From NCBI RefSeq assembly GCF_032118995.1, contig NC_092649.1, positions 18,847,832 to 18,911,831 on the forward strand: a DNA stretch of 64,000 bases, read 5' to 3'. Below are positions 13,701 to 22,255 of the stretch, piece after piece. The stretch comes from Asterias amurensis. Lineage: Eukaryota > Echinodermata > Asteroidea > Forcipulatida > Asteriidae. The notes beneath the pieces are model-generated. The model was not told the origin of the DNA. It saw nothing but the letters and a program-made list of their open reading frames with translations, and did no database searches. Position 1 is the stretch's first letter; every line of letters begins with the position of its first letter. The position numbers and the translations under genes were made by a program.

Positions 13701-16700
13701 AAAGTGTAAAAGTTTAATGTAAATCTGTGGACATTGTGTTTTTTGTTAAAAGTACATATAAAGTATACCCTTTAACTCATGGTTCAACCTGATCGAGTTC
13801 AACTCTGTGTGTCTGGTACTAAAGTTAGACCGAATCGAATTCAACCCACAAAAGATAGACCGTACAGCGAGGCGGTTTATCTTTAGACCGCTTCGGGTTT
13901 GTCTTTCAACACTGTGTGTGGACAGAATAAAAAAAGACCACACCAAGTTTCCAGTTTAACTCACAAAAGACGACCCGTTGACTTCCGTAAACACACGGTG
14001 ACCGATGAACTGGACAATAAACTGGATTTTAGAGTAATGGGGTCGTGCTTGCTTTGACCTCTTAAAACCAAAGAAAAACTGTATCGGGTTTAACTCAGTG
14101 CTGTCTGAACGCAAGGGGAACAACTTTTTACAACCACCTCGAAAGTTAAAGGCAGTGATAAATATTGATAATTACTCAAAATAATTATTAGCATAAAACC
14201 TTACTTGGTAAGGAGTAATGGTCGCTGTTGATAGAATAAAACATTGTGAAAAACAGCTCCCTCTGAAGTAGCGTAGTTTACGAGAAAGAAGTAGTTTTCC
14301 ACGAATTTGGTTTCGAGACCTCAGAATTAGATTTTGAGGTTGCGAAATCAAGCATCTGAAAGCACACAACTTTGTGTGACAAGGCAGTAACAATTTTCAC
14401 AGGTTTGTTATTTTATGCAAATTTTGAGATACACCGAATGAGAAGACTGGTCTTTGACAATCACCAAAAGTGTTCCGTTTCTTTCAACCAGTTCCGGTCT
14501 AACCAGTTCCGGTCTAACCATGGTCTAACTTTGTACGCTGTCTGAGCATACCCATAGATTGTTTCCTCTACACAATATTTGTATAATATGATGCTGGTAG
14601 GATATTATCCTACCAGTAGCATTATCCACAAATAATCCTGAACTATAACATTTTATGAGGGGAAACCGAGTGAAAATGCAAAAGCCAGATTTCACCTGCC
14701 CCAAAATGCGTGAGCAAAGTTACCACTCACTCTTTTATCTTTGTCATTTTATTTAACTTTAAAATAAACACAAAACGGGCAAGGATAACAAGTCCACCCC
14801 ACACTTCTAAAAAATATAGACAACTCTTTGTAGATGTTTGGACAACAGTGCGGAAACCATTTGTTTCAGAAACAGCACTTTGAAGCGCTGAATAATTATC
14901 CATATAGGATTTGCGGGAACTAGTACCCGAGCGGGCACTAGTCTTTGAAAATACTGCCTTCAGCCTCAGGAAATAGGTTGCTCTTCTGGTCACTCAAAGT
15001 CCCTCGTGGGAATAGACGTATACTAGTTACCTCATTGCCAGTCAATATGTGTATACTAATACCGACTAATATTGAAGTGGCACTATTCTAATTGTCATGG
15101 GTATAAACCATGTGCGTGATTACTCGCGTGCGCGCTTGGTAAATATCAAAATTAGCACTTGGCACGTGATGATGAAAGGACCAGTAAGAACTCAAACTCT
15201 TGGTCATGAATATGTATGAGGTAAAGTAACAATAAATATATACTAAAAATATATTTGCTGTACTTACTTCTTTTGAAGAAGGATGATTCCAAGGGCCATA
15301 TTCGCCACTAGAGACCCCTGGTCAGAAAAAAAAATAACCAAGATCAGGGCTTGAATTTAGGGGGGAAAAAAAATTCCACAAGACTGCAGAGCTTGCAGCT
15401 CAAATACTTTTACTGGACAAGAGAATTTGTTATAAGACCAGAATCAAAATGAGAAGACCACCATCTGGGTAGTTTCACATTTGAGCTGTTTTAGCCACAT
15501 GCACTAAGATCGCACTTGTCTTTCTCAACTCAACAATAGAGAGGTTTTGAAGTGTATGGATACAGATATCGATACCTTATCACTTTGTGTGTTCACGTGA
15601 CCCATATATCCGCGACTATCGTATTTTGCATACACGTTAGCATAGGATACGGGAGCTCATACTGTACACGTCGTAGAAAAACGGAAACTCTTTTTCAGAT
15701 TCTATATTTCGTTTTCGTCCCAGATCAAAAACATTTTCCCACGGAATTGCTTTCACTGGTATCGTGCTTGACATAGATGGAAAGTTGTTAGTCATTTGCA
15801 AGCAAAACGATGAGAAAATGCAGTGTATAAAACACGGGGTCTGTATAGGTCATGCTTGTTGGAAAAACACCCATGATGAACGTGAGCGCACTCAAGTGAA
15901 ACATACCTACAGTTTGCAAAACAAAATCCAATACGCAACTGACGTGAACGGATACGATCATTGTATATCTGTATCTGTATCCGCACGCTTGCAAAACCTC
16001 TCTTGTATCTCAATATATCTCACTCAGTTTAAAATAAATATACAGGAGGTGTTATGATTCAAAAACACAAGATCGTTGGACATAACCGGTCATAAGTTTA
16101 CTGGCCTCTGGCATGTGGTCCAGTGTTAATTTCGAGCTCTAAAGATGGCCATTTGTCATGGTCTGCTCATGGTTGGCCTCCTTGGGACTCAAACTGCACG
16201 ATAAGGTCTGGGTTCAATTTCACGTAGCCTCTAAGAACAAAATCTTGCTAAGCACAGGAATATCTTGCTTAGCAAAAACAGGTTACCAGCCAATAGAGTT
16301 TACATTCTTGCCCAACTAATTTTTGTTGTTACTTTGCAGTGCATTTGGTTGCAGATGACCACCAGGATCCTATTTCATAAAGCTATTTAGCAGAAAATAT
16401 TAATTAACAAATTGCTTAGCAAAAAAATTTGTTGAGCAGTATTTTCTGCTAACCAGCTTTTTGAAATTAGACCCTGGTGGTCATCTGCATCAATATGCAA
16501 GTGGCAAATAAATATATATATTCACAGGGCAACTTTTTACATAATATTAATAAGGGAATACAAATTTGTTGACAGGGTCACTGCCGCGGGTCTGAGCCAA
16601 AGGCGTGGTCCTTTATGGCACAGCCAGGGATCACACCCAAGTAGTGGTAATGCCTTGTATTACACCCATTGGATCGAACGATTTGGCAGTATAAAAAGCG

Positions 16701-19591
16701 TTTGAAACCATTTTTTATAAAATGCATATGTATAGAAAGATGTTTTAAAAGTAGAATACGATGATCCACACAAGTGTGCCTCGAAATTGCATGGTTATCC
16801 TTTTACTGTGCGAACTAACACGGTCGGCCATTTATGGGAGTCAAAAATTTGACCCCCGTTTAGTCGACTAGATAAAAGGAAAACCGTGCAATTTAGAGGC
16901 ATTTTTGTGTGGATCATTGTGTTTTACTTTTACAACATCTTTCTACCCATATGAATTTTATAAAAAAAACGGTTACAGAACGCTTTTCAAAGATCAACTC
17001 GACCGATCCAAGGCAATGTGTTCCTTTAAAGGCAGTGGGCACTATAAGTATTACTCAAAATAATTGTTAGCATTTATAAACATTTACTTGGTAACGAGTA
17101 ATGGGGAGCTGTTGGTAGCATAAAACATTGTAAGAAACAGCTTCCTCTGAAGTAACGTACTATTCAAGAAAGAAGTAATTTTCCACGAACTTGATTTCGA
17201 GACCTCAGAATTAGATTTTGAGGTCTTGAAATTAAGTATCTGAAAGCACACAACTTTGTGTGACAAAAACATATGTTCTTTCATTATTATCTTGAACTTC
17301 GACGACCAATTGAGCTTAATTTTTAACAGGTTTGTTGTTTTATGTCGAAAAGACTGGTGGAAGACTGAAAAGACTGGTCTTTGACATTTACCAATGGTGT
17401 CCAGGGGGTCCATTTCACAAAGAGTTTGGATTCGTCTTATCTCGAGTTAGGACGAGTTGATCGTTTTAATTTCCCCTAGGACTAGTCCTAAGTTAGGACT
17501 AGTCCTAACTCTTTGTGAAATCGACCCCAGCGCTTTAAACAGCAAACATTAACGAGAATTGTTACTTACACTTCTGAATATCATATGAAGAGGAAGTGGT
17601 ATATGGAAGTTGAGAGCATAGTTGTTTACAATACTCGTTGTGAAGAAAAAGAACACTAGTACAAAATAATTTCTGTTGAAGTAGAAGAACAAATTGTTTG
17701 TTAAAAGGCTCACACAATTGTCAACTTCTTTCTAACGGCATGTTTGCCGCAGGTCCAATGGCAAATATCACAACGAAAGGGTTGAAAAAATGTGTCACTG
17801 ATGTTTGATCGTGTTACATAAAGTAAATTATGTTTTCATGGATAGTCGTGAGCGACACAATAGGTTCATAAAACAGGTAGCCGCGACTATTTTTGTAGTA
17901 GTTGCGACTATTTTTGTAGTAGTCATTGCGGCACGATCAACTGAATGTAGTTGAATGTAGTTAAGCAATCAATAGTCGCACCTGGGACACTAGTCACACT
18001 AGTCGCCCAGGCTAAAATGATGTGCATTCTGCTGTACCAGCCAAGCTCCTAGTGGATTATACCTAATGCCTACATCCTTACAGACTGTAATTAAGCCCCA
18101 GGAGTAGGTGGCAACTGACAGTTGATTTGGGTCCACAGCCCTCACCATAAAGCCTGCGTCTGTGGGCTTGTGATGTTAGGCAATCACCGATAAAAGACAA
18201 GAAACATAACTATTACTCACTTTATGGGGATAACAGGTGCCTTTGTGCCAAATTGTGTTGTAAAGATGAAGCCTTCAACGGAGATAAGTAAAAACTGTGC
18301 AAATGTGAACAAGTTCCCACTCCCTGGAAACTCACTGTATAAAAACATGATTTAGTAACTAATTAGTTCATTGTCAAAAACAAGGTTAAAGTAATCACAA
18401 TAATGCATAATAATCATAATAAAACTTGTACCGAAGCTCTGGGCCCAATTACACACAAGAAAAATTGCCTTTTTGGGGGGTGATTTGACGCGGAATGACC
18501 CTTTGATGTTAATAGTATGGAAATATTGACTGCTATGAGGGGTATAGTTTAAAATTATAGGCCCAAGGTGATGTTAAAACCATGACTATGCCCAAAGCGA
18601 AGCTGAGGGCATAGCCATGGTTTTGACATCACCGAGGGCCTATAATTTTAACTGTCCCCTGATTATTAAGCAGTCAATATATTTCTTTTATATACCGAAT
18701 AAAGATTCTTCTAATCAACAACACTCTGACTCTACGTACGGTGAAAGGTCGTCTGCAAAGAAAGGTCGCGCGCCAGGACATAAAACACTAGTCGAACATT
18801 ATACATCATAGTTGCGTTTTTTTTCAGAGCGGGCAAAGTCAGTTGACTATGCTATGCCCCGGGCATAGTCACTAGTAATGTCAAATGACGTCATCTTGGT
18901 AGAAAAGGGGGGCATAGCTGTTTCCATGACTCCATTTGTAACCAACCAGATAAGAGGATTCTATACATGAGGTATATAATTACTTATTTATATACTTTTT
19001 AATAGTCATGGTAGTACTATAGATCCGTAGTGTTAATAAAGTTCAATATAAACCACAAAGATATTGACAAAATAGGGACACCTCCAATATAGGGCTAGAT
19101 AGCTCAGTTAGTAGAGCGCCGGCACGTTAATCCGGAGGTCGTTGGTTCGAATCCCACTCTAGTCAATTCTTTGTTCAACCCCAAAATCAATTAATAAAGT
19201 TGTAAGCAGAAATTACTGCATGACAATAATTACACAGTCTTTACACTTACAGAATGCTTGCCAAATTTCTTTGCTTCAAAGTTTATAAATTTAGCAACTT
19301 TGAGTGTGGCAACAACCACAACAAGAGAAACTTATTAAATAATTATTTATATTATGGCTGTAACATGTGTCTGCTAAGCAGGCAATACTATTCTGTGCTT
19401 AGCAAGTTTTTGTGCTGGGCCCTCCCTCAAAAAACTGTCATGCCCCTGTGTGATTGTGTAGACATGAAACATGAATGATATTGATATGAATGAGTTGAAA
19501 CTTGAAATACTTACCTAACGATTAACTCCAAGAATATCACATTCGAACAGCAGCCAACAAATACAAGAATAGTTGCAATTACCGCAATCAT
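1161..19591 (-). CDS. SLC35B4: SLC35B4-type UDP-sugar transporter, complete, 10 coding exons
   Basis: Joined exons (minus strand): 19591-19515, 18334-18221, 17672-17570, 15317-15268, 12345-12264, 9026-8954, 7598-7489, 5747-5672, 3546-3471, 1407-1161. The phases join without a gap to give 335 aa; the human protein is about 331 aa. Recognisable family segments are GCCSNVIFLEL near the N-terminus, NNYALNF, LPLHMIFRSGS, FALFMSARMGIYQE, TQYVCIRGVFILTTECPS and the C-terminal block from VTLRKFFSL to YHWLGT. The sequence is almost entirely hydrophobic helices, as expected for a ten-helix drug/metabolite-transporter fold. Characterised members carry UDP-GlcNAc and UDP-xylose across Golgi/ER membranes in exchange for UMP; substrate here is inferred from homology. 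The protein ends in KKVE, which fits a KKXX ER-retrieval signal. All introns are GT-AG except the last, which is AT-AC. The start ATG has A at -3 and aligns with the human start. Confidence 0.93.
1713..1757. repeat. (TAA)n microsatellite
   Basis: About 14 TAA units next to TATAGCGCATTTCACAAT, the usual 3' end of the tRNA-derived SINE-like repeats in this window. Confidence 0.85.
1758..2094 (-). repeat. SINE-like repeat debris
   Basis: Carries the shared SINE tail words (AGCGCATTTCACAATAAC, CTGGTCATTGGGCC, TCTCAGCTCCC) and the CACCTTGCAGGAA end. It is partial and rearranged, and lies in the U12 intron. Confidence 0.55.
2095..2478 (+). repeat. TTAA MITE family A, copy A1
   Basis: About 380 bp. 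Contains GCATAAAACCTTACTTGG, AACATTGTGAGAAAC, the central palindrome around GACCTCAGATTTAGAATT, and ends AGTGTCCACTGTCTTTAA. The 5' terminus is degraded. Confidence 0.85.
2475..2848 (+). repeat. TTAA MITE family B, copy B1
   Basis: Starts TTAAAGCCATTGGACCCTTT and ends with its complement through GGCTTTAA. Its TTAA is shared with the end of A1. The internal CATGACACGGCGAAACGCGC is the family hallmark. Confidence 0.9.
3076..3420 (-). repeat. SINE-like repeat (3' part), split by an E-type foldback
   Basis: Has an AT-rich trinucleotide tail, TATAGCGCTTTTTACATC, and continues after the insertion with TTAAACCATCTCAGCTCCCT. The E element at 3176-3340 interrupts it. Confidence 0.65.
3176..3340. repeat. 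Foldback family E, copy E1
   Basis: Ends are GTCGATTTCACAAAGAGTTA and its complement ending TTTTGTGAAATC. The arms contain repeated TTAGGACGAG words. Inserted inside a SINE. Confidence 0.75.
3471..3546 (-). CDS. SLC35B4: SLC35B4 coding exon 9, followed by a U12-type donor
   Basis: Encodes PMTIPILEASVPKMWIYMAG and SVIT plus two bases of Gln. There is no GT donor in frame. Immediately after ACACA comes ATATCCTTT, the consensus 5' site of AT-AC U12-type introns. The acceptor TTTATTTCAG is ordinary. Confidence 0.9.
3600..3960 (-). repeat. Possible LINE 3' fragment, minus strand
   Basis: Contains TTATGTAGCGCATATCACCG and GGAAAGAGCGAGAACATTTG, resembling wording near 43140-43270 in the reverse LINE fragment. 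No open frame remains. Confidence 0.35.
4168..4596 (-). repeat. tRNA-derived SINE-like repeat, long type
   Basis: Read on the minus strand: a tRNA-like head (CGAGCGGTTAAGAGC, B box GGGTTCGAATCCC), a middle with GTAAAAGAACCCAGTGCAC, and a tail with TTGAGTACCTTGTTTGGTAG and an ATT-rich end. Near-identical to 35613-36030. Confidence 0.85.
4742..5251. repeat. TTAA foldback F4
   Basis: Termini CTTAAAGCCCTTTTCACAC and GTGTGAAAGGGGCTTAAG are inverted repeats with TTAA at each end. About 510 bp with no coding capacity. Confidence 0.75.
5430..5625 (+). repeat. SINE-like repeat fragment, plus orientation
   Basis: Matches the 3' half of the 4168-4596 element in reverse orientation (GCCGTAACACCTTGTAAACC, then GCGTCTTGAGTGCCTAGTTG). 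The pair flanks F4. Confidence 0.7.
5672..5747 (-). CDS. SLC35B4: SLC35B4 coding exon 8
   Basis: Encodes HALPLIGFALLGKDIYNQAL and LFSTS, matching human HALPLPGFVFLASDIYDHAV. Acceptor ATTTCTAG, donor GTAAGT, phase 1 at its 3' end. Confidence 0.92.
5827..6025. repeat. Foldback with TTGCTTA-type arms
   Basis: Inverted arms: CCTTGATAAAAAACAGGATT against the complement of AATCCCGTTTGTATCAAGG. The same design occurs at 41846-42088. Confidence 0.6.
6047..6350 (-). repeat. SINE-like repeat, minus orientation
   Basis: Has CATTTACGTGCATTCATAAC on the minus strand and the common tail GTTACAGCGCCTTGAGCTGG. The tRNA-like head is eroded. Confidence 0.6.
6511..7205. repeat. Long-armed foldback element, about 700 bp
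   Basis: Left arm 6511-6733 and right arm about 7040-7205 are inverted copies; both hold the GC-rich block CGCATGCGGAGGCCGTCAGG and CCTTGCTCAAGGCAGTCG. The loop between them is unique. No transposase frame. Confidence 0.85.
7489..7598 (-). CDS. SLC35B4: SLC35B4 coding exon 7
   Basis: Encodes ICMLTFALFMSARMGIYQEV and the segment through KFGKHPREALFYS. This is near-identical to the human LTFALLMSARMGIFQE block. Acceptor TTTATAG, donor GTAAGT. Confidence 0.95.
7742..8103 (+). repeat. TTAA MITE family A, copy A2
   Basis: Diverged first arm (TTTAAATGCAGTGGAGACTA), the central GACCTCAGATTTAGAATTTG palindrome, and end AGTGTCCAGTGTCTTTAA. Lies in SLC35B4 intron 6, next to exon 7. Confidence 0.85.
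8104..8953. other. Intron sequence, little recognised
   Basis: SLC35B4 intron 6. No exon signal fits the gene here. A GC-richer patch near 8620-8670 is not assignable. Confidence 0.4.
8954..9026 (-). CDS. SLC35B4: SLC35B4 coding exon 6
   Basis: Encodes the variable hydrophilic loop GEKHASDSESGHQTTS and the start of the next helix (YDILMWIIG). The acceptor TTATTTAG is the only nearby one that keeps the phase-0 frame open with a normal pyrimidine tract. Donor GTAAGT. Confidence 0.85.
9145..9600 (-). repeat. SINE-like tails around an unidentified insert
   Basis: TTCTTATATAGCGCATTTCA at 9170 and TTAGTGCCCAGGTTATTGGG at 9546 are SINE-type words. Between them, 9239-9540 is a GC-richer stretch that includes a tRNA B-box-like GACCGGGAATCGAACTGAGG. 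Confidence 0.45.
9679..10036 (+). repeat. tRNA-derived SINE-like repeat
   Basis: Head GTTGTGGCCGGAGCATAAAA (eroded A box), B box GGGTTCAAATCCC, body with CTCTCCACCTAGGAGTAAAT and CCCCAGGGAGCTGAGATGGT, and a tail CGCGATATAAAACCC followed by ATT repeats. Confidence 0.85.
10037..10180 (-). repeat. SINE-like repeat head, minus orientation
   Basis: Minus-strand tRNA-like head (GCCGAGTGGTTAAGAGCATC), tail to tail with the preceding copy across the ATT run. Confidence 0.65.
10324..10640 (+). repeat. TTAA MITE family A, copy A3 (internally deleted)
   Basis: Starts TTAAAGGCACTGGACACTAT and ends AGGTGTCCAGTGACCTTAA. The AACATTGTGAGAAAC segment is lost. Confidence 0.85.
10702..10906. repeat. Foldback, GTGCGTTCG type
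   Basis: Ends TTGGGTGCGTTCG and CGAACGTACCCATT are inverted. The arms carry AGCTAATCGAACGATC and GGGCTCACCCGGG. A related truncated copy lies before kinesin exon 3. Confidence 0.65.
11316..11692 (+). repeat. TTAA MITE family B, copy B2
   Basis: Nearly identical to B1 over its full length. Starts TTAAAGCCATTGGACCCTTT and ends GGTCCAATGGCTTTAA. Confidence 0.92.
11800..11950. repeat. GCTTACG-type repeat
   Basis: Shares GGCTTGTGCACG, GGCATTCTACGCTTACACAG and the end AGCCATGAAATTGGACCCTG with copies near 5255-5375, 21480-21665, 22010-22255 and 29240-29400. Confidence 0.6.
12071..12249. repeat. Foldback F8, copy 1
   Basis: Inverted ends AGCTTGGTTTGTACTTCCTG and GATATGAATCGGGCTT, with GCGAATGTGAATGCGA against TCGCATTTGCATTC. 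It ends 14 bp before SLC35B4 exon 5 (on its 3' side). Confidence 0.75.
12264..12345 (-). CDS. SLC35B4: SLC35B4 coding exon 5
   Basis: An 82-nt exon encoding YEVHKYISVFMITIGIFICT and LMSAQSV. A T-rich tract precedes the TTTTTTAG acceptor, and the donor is GTAAGT. It matches human YSIFKYTSIALVSVGIFICT. Confidence 0.92.
12501..12884 (+). repeat. TTAA MITE family A, copy A4
   Basis: Full-length copy: TTAAAGGCAGTGGACACTGT start, central palindrome, AGTGTCTTTAA end. Confidence 0.92.
13125..13250. repeat. Foldback F8, partial copy
   Basis: Begins ACGGTTCATACTTC, carries AATTATTTGTTGCAATTTTT and ends GAAGTATGAACCAGGCTT, the right arm of F8 with a stub of the left. Confidence 0.55.
13351..13775. repeat. 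TTAA MITE family C, copy 2 (foldback)
   Basis: Starts TTAAAGGGTTCGGGTAC, has inverted arms around 13390-13500 and 13615-13740, and ends AGTATACCCTTTAA. Confidence 0.88.
13776..14145. other. Unclassified repeat-like stretch
   Basis: Repeated GTTCAAC/AGTTAAAC and AGACCG words on both strands suggest a degraded foldback. No boundaries could be set. Confidence 0.35.
14146..14484 (+). repeat. TTAA MITE family A, copy A5
   Basis: Starts TTAAAGGCAGTG. Diverged first arm, clear middle (AACATTGTGAAAAACAGC), eroded end AGTGTTCCGTTTCTTT. Confidence 0.85.
15268..15317 (-). CDS. SLC35B4: SLC35B4 coding exon 4
   Basis: A 50-nt exon encoding GSLVANMALGIILLQKK (last codon split). Acceptor GACCAG, donor GTAAGT. 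It is too short for an ORF search and was found by matching the human GSLIANMILGIIILKK segment. Confidence 0.9.
15540..16002. repeat. Foldback element with TATCTGTATC arms
   Basis: Left end AGAGGTTTTGAAGTGTATGG and right end CCGCACGCTTGCAAAACCTC are inverted, followed by ATACAGATATCGATA against TATCTGTATCTGTAT. About 460 bp; small frames inside are not conserved. Confidence 0.75.
16351..16489. repeat. Short foldback (139 bp)
   Basis: Ends TGCAGATGACCACCAGG and CCTGGTGGTCATCTGCA are perfect inverted repeats of 17 bp, continuing imperfectly through TTTCATAAAGCT. Confidence 0.85.
16648..17029. repeat. TTAA MITE family D, copy 2
   Basis: Eroded 5' end, then AAGCGTTTGAAACC, TGATCCACACAAG, inverted core around AACTAACACGG, and end CAATGTGTTCCTTTAA. 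The final TTAA is also the start of A6. Confidence 0.85.
17026..17537 (+). repeat. TTAA MITE family A, copy A6, split by E2
   Basis: Starts TTAAAGGCAGTGGGCACTAT. Near its 3' end it breaks after GGTGTCCAG and resumes at CGCTTTAAAC, with the E2 foldback between. Confidence 0.85.
17405..17528. repeat. Foldback family E, copy E2, nested in A6
   Basis: GGGGTCCATTTCACAAAGAG against CTCTTTGTGAAATCGACCCC, inverted. 124 bp, with GGACTAGTCC palindromes inside. Confidence 0.88.
17570..17672 (-). CDS. SLC35B4: SLC35B4 coding exon 3
   Basis: Encodes a Phe-rich helix followed by TTSIVNNYALNFHIPLPLHM, one of the best conserved parts of the family. Acceptor CAACAG, donor GTAAGT, ends in phase 0 after IFRS. 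Confidence 0.93.
18221..18334 (-). CDS. SLC35B4: SLC35B4 coding exon 2
   Basis: Encodes FPGSGNLFTFAQFLLISVEG and the following segment up to PVIPIK. The acceptor is ACAG and the donor GTGAGT. The first codon is completed by the AG left from exon 1 and reads Ser where human has Arg. Confidence 0.9.
18559..18641. repeat. Long hairpin
   Basis: The arm AGGCCCAAGGTGATGTTAAA pairs with TTTTGACATCACCGAGGGCC, and CCATGACTATGCCC with GGGCATAGCCATGG, around a 13-nt loop. Arms about 35 nt. Confidence 0.75.
19062..19205 (+). repeat. tRNA-Asn(GTT)-like repeat
   Basis: 19088-19162 folds as a near-complete cloverleaf: acceptor GGCTAGA/TCTAGTC, D stem GCTC/GAGC, anticodon loop ACGTTAA, T loop TTCGAAT. It has C33 instead of U33, one mismatch in the anticodon stem and one in the T stem. 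Flanks match 36653-36930, so it is a dispersed tRNA-like repeat rather than a proven tRNA gene. Confidence 0.55.
19515..19591 (-). CDS. SLC35B4: SLC35B4 coding exon 1
   Basis: Begins with ATG and encodes the first transmembrane helix, with GCCSNVIFLEL conserved. It ends in phase 2 at a consensus GTAAGT donor. The amino terminus aligns with the human protein from its first residue. Confidence 0.92.
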
Positions 19592-21149
19592 TTTGACGAT
19601 ATTTGTACCCAAATTCAAACACTCAAAAATCTTAAAAGCAGACTCTTTTTTAAGCTAAGGCAGAGAGAAAGACGACGTTTATCAACTGACCCGCAACATT
19701 TTTCAGGTGGTGGTGGTGGTACATTGCAACCGAACAACTTAGTTATTTCCTATGATAGCTACGGGAATGACTGTCAAGCCTATACGTATCCTTAGCTTAA
19801 CTATGAAAACAATACTACAACCAAAACAATTTGCCACATTTTTAGTCTGGCGTCCAGTACATCTTAAATAGAGCAGAGGGGAAACCGTGCATGTGGAGGA
19901 ACCATACTACGAACTTATAGTACACAACTTTTTGCCCATCCCAAGGCGTGTTTTGTATTTTCTCTTTTGCAACTAGAAACACCAGACAAACAAGCAAAAA
20001 GTGTACCTCAAAAGAGGGAGATAATAATCAAACTGGTGGAAAACTATTTCAGTTGATGAGTCAAATTATTAAGTTCAAAACGAAACATGAGCAAATGACA
20101 TTTTTTTCATCAACATCTAATGAATAAAACAAATAATAATCCCGTTTCAACCCCGCCCCTCCTCAATTCAAACTTTTTTTTTTGTCTACAAAACCTATCC
20201 CTTTAAGAAAACACTTACCAGTTTGTTCAATCATGGATTATTCCTCCATGGTTCAATTGAGGCACGATCATGCTTCTTCAGTAGGTGATCCAATAAAATA
20301 GTTTATTTTTCTTGTTCTGCGGTGTTCAAGTCAAGCTGCCGGGGATGGAGGGCGCAAATTGTGCTACATCCTGCCCAATCAATTATAAACATAATAATAG
20401 TCGATTTTTCTTTTGTTTACACACTATTGGTGGTCGAAACATGGAGGTAGAAAAAGACAAAGCATGGAAGTTAAAAACCAGGCCCAGGGGAAATATATGG
20501 AATATGTGTTTTTTCCCCCTTCTTTATTACAATGCTCCTGTTTAAAAGTTGTTAATAATCTTGAATTATAAATCATAACAGTTTAGTATAAAAAAGGTAC
20601 ATGAGAAAAGGCTACAAAGTGGTATACCGTAAAAATAAAAAGGTTATTAGCAGACGACGTGAAACTGTGATGATGATGATGTTTTTTAGTGGTGACCGTA
20701 AACAGCGCCCTCTATTGGTTAGACGTCACCTAGCAGCACACGACGCTGATGAATGTGCATTCTGTTGTGATTGATCCGTCATCATCAGTCTCCTTGCGAT
20801 CAGGTGAAGATGTTGAGAGCGATTGCAACGTTAAGATGACTTTCTGTCCACTATAAGTATAAACAATGGTAAGTTGTGTGGTTATTACTTGCGTTGACTA
20901 AACGGTGTAGGTTCATGGTTCTACTGTGACCAAAACAGATCCTGCCTGGTGTCACTGTCATCAGATCTGTCAATGACTGTGTATTTCTCTCCTACCTATA
21001 ATAAATAATTTAGAAACTGTAGGCCCAAGGCTCGTGGGGGAGCCATAGTTTCTAGAAGTAGTGTATTTTCCTTCCTACCCACATTCCTTCCTGCATCCTC
21101 CACACAGGGGGTCACAGTCACACTGCTTTTGACCGTATCGGTATCTGTT

Positions 21150-21206
21150 ACTCCTAGAACTATGCGGTTTCGATAGCGAATCAAAACCGCATAGTTTAGG
21201 AGTACA
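21150..21206. repeat. Hairpin in the divergent intergenic region
   Basis: ACTCCTAGAACTATGCGGTT pairs with AACCGCATAGTTTAGGAGT around a short loop. Confidence 0.7.
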
Positions 21207-21479
21207 GGTATCTGTACAACATGCTTTATCTTCAAGTACGCGCTAATCCTCCAATCAGATTGGCAGAATGGAGTGGTGATAAAAACCTATATTGCACGGC
21301 TAATATCACTACCATGCGTCTTGAGTGTTCTATGTCACCCGCCACGCGCGCTCGTGGAAATACGGAAAATATAGCGCGTCTGCGTCCCATATCCAACTCC
21401 GTCCCGTATTCCACTCGCGCTTGTGTGATAACTTATAGTATGCACTGCTGTTCAAACTCAATTTTGGCCGGTACAAGCA

Positions 21480-21665
21480 CAGAATCGACGCTTACGGAGA
21501 AGCGTATTTCGCGGGTTAGCGGCGAATTGTGGCTTCTATGTGTGTGTTCTCCACGTTACTATGCATTCTAGCACAGAAATTCGGCGCTTGCACGTAAGCA
21601 GGGAATTGTGATCATAAGGTAAGCGTAGAATTCGGCAGTAAGCAGAGCCATAAAATTGGACCCCT
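21480..21665. repeat. GCTTACG-type repeat
   Basis: Contains GCGGGTTAGCGGCGAATTGT, CGCTTGCACGTAAGCAGGGA and the end GAGCCATAAAATTGGACCCC, as at 11800-11950. Confidence 0.55.
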
Positions 21666-22009
21666 GATGGATATCCAGCACAGGACTAACACAGGACATG
21701 ACACTTATATCCTCAACTGTCTTGTTTTCTAGGTACCATTCCTTTCTCTTTGAATTTAAAAAATGCAATGATGCCATTTTTATCATTATCAACTGATGTC
21801 CTCATTACCTTTCTTTGTTGTTTATATTTTTAAGAAGTATGCAAACATATATTAATTTTAAAACTTGATGGACATTGAAATTTTCACACCACGCACCGAT
21901 CTTCGAATGACTTTCAACAGTTGTTGGAACGGGTTGACCTCTATGATGAGTGAGGGACATCAGGTCTCAACCAGAGAGTAGTTGCAATAATCGCAACCCT
22001 CCTCCAGCT

Positions 22010-22255
22010 GTCAGGAATACTGCGCTTACGTATGATCACCATTCTCCGCTTATGTGCAAAAGCCAAATTTCTGCATAAGCTGTATATATATAGCATAGAA
22101 TACCTAATAATGGTGAATTATGATACGCACGCGCACAAGCCAAAACTCGCCGCTAACCCGTGAAATATGCTTGACGTAAGCGCGAGGTTCCCTGCCTCTG
22201 CAAGCGCCGCTTCCATTACATGTATAAGGTGAGCAGAGTCATGAAATTGGGCCCT
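22010..22255. repeat. GCTTACG-type repeat, reverse
   Basis: CGCTTACGTATGATCACCAT, CGCCGCTAACCCGTGAAATA and the end GTCATGAAATTGGGCCCTGA belong to the same family, in mixed orientation. Lies 350 bp upstream of the kinesin start codon. Confidence 0.5.

Noticed and set aside
15764..16057. 97-codon frame on the plus strand
   Set aside because: Falls across the right arm of the 15540-16002 foldback; no homology recognised.
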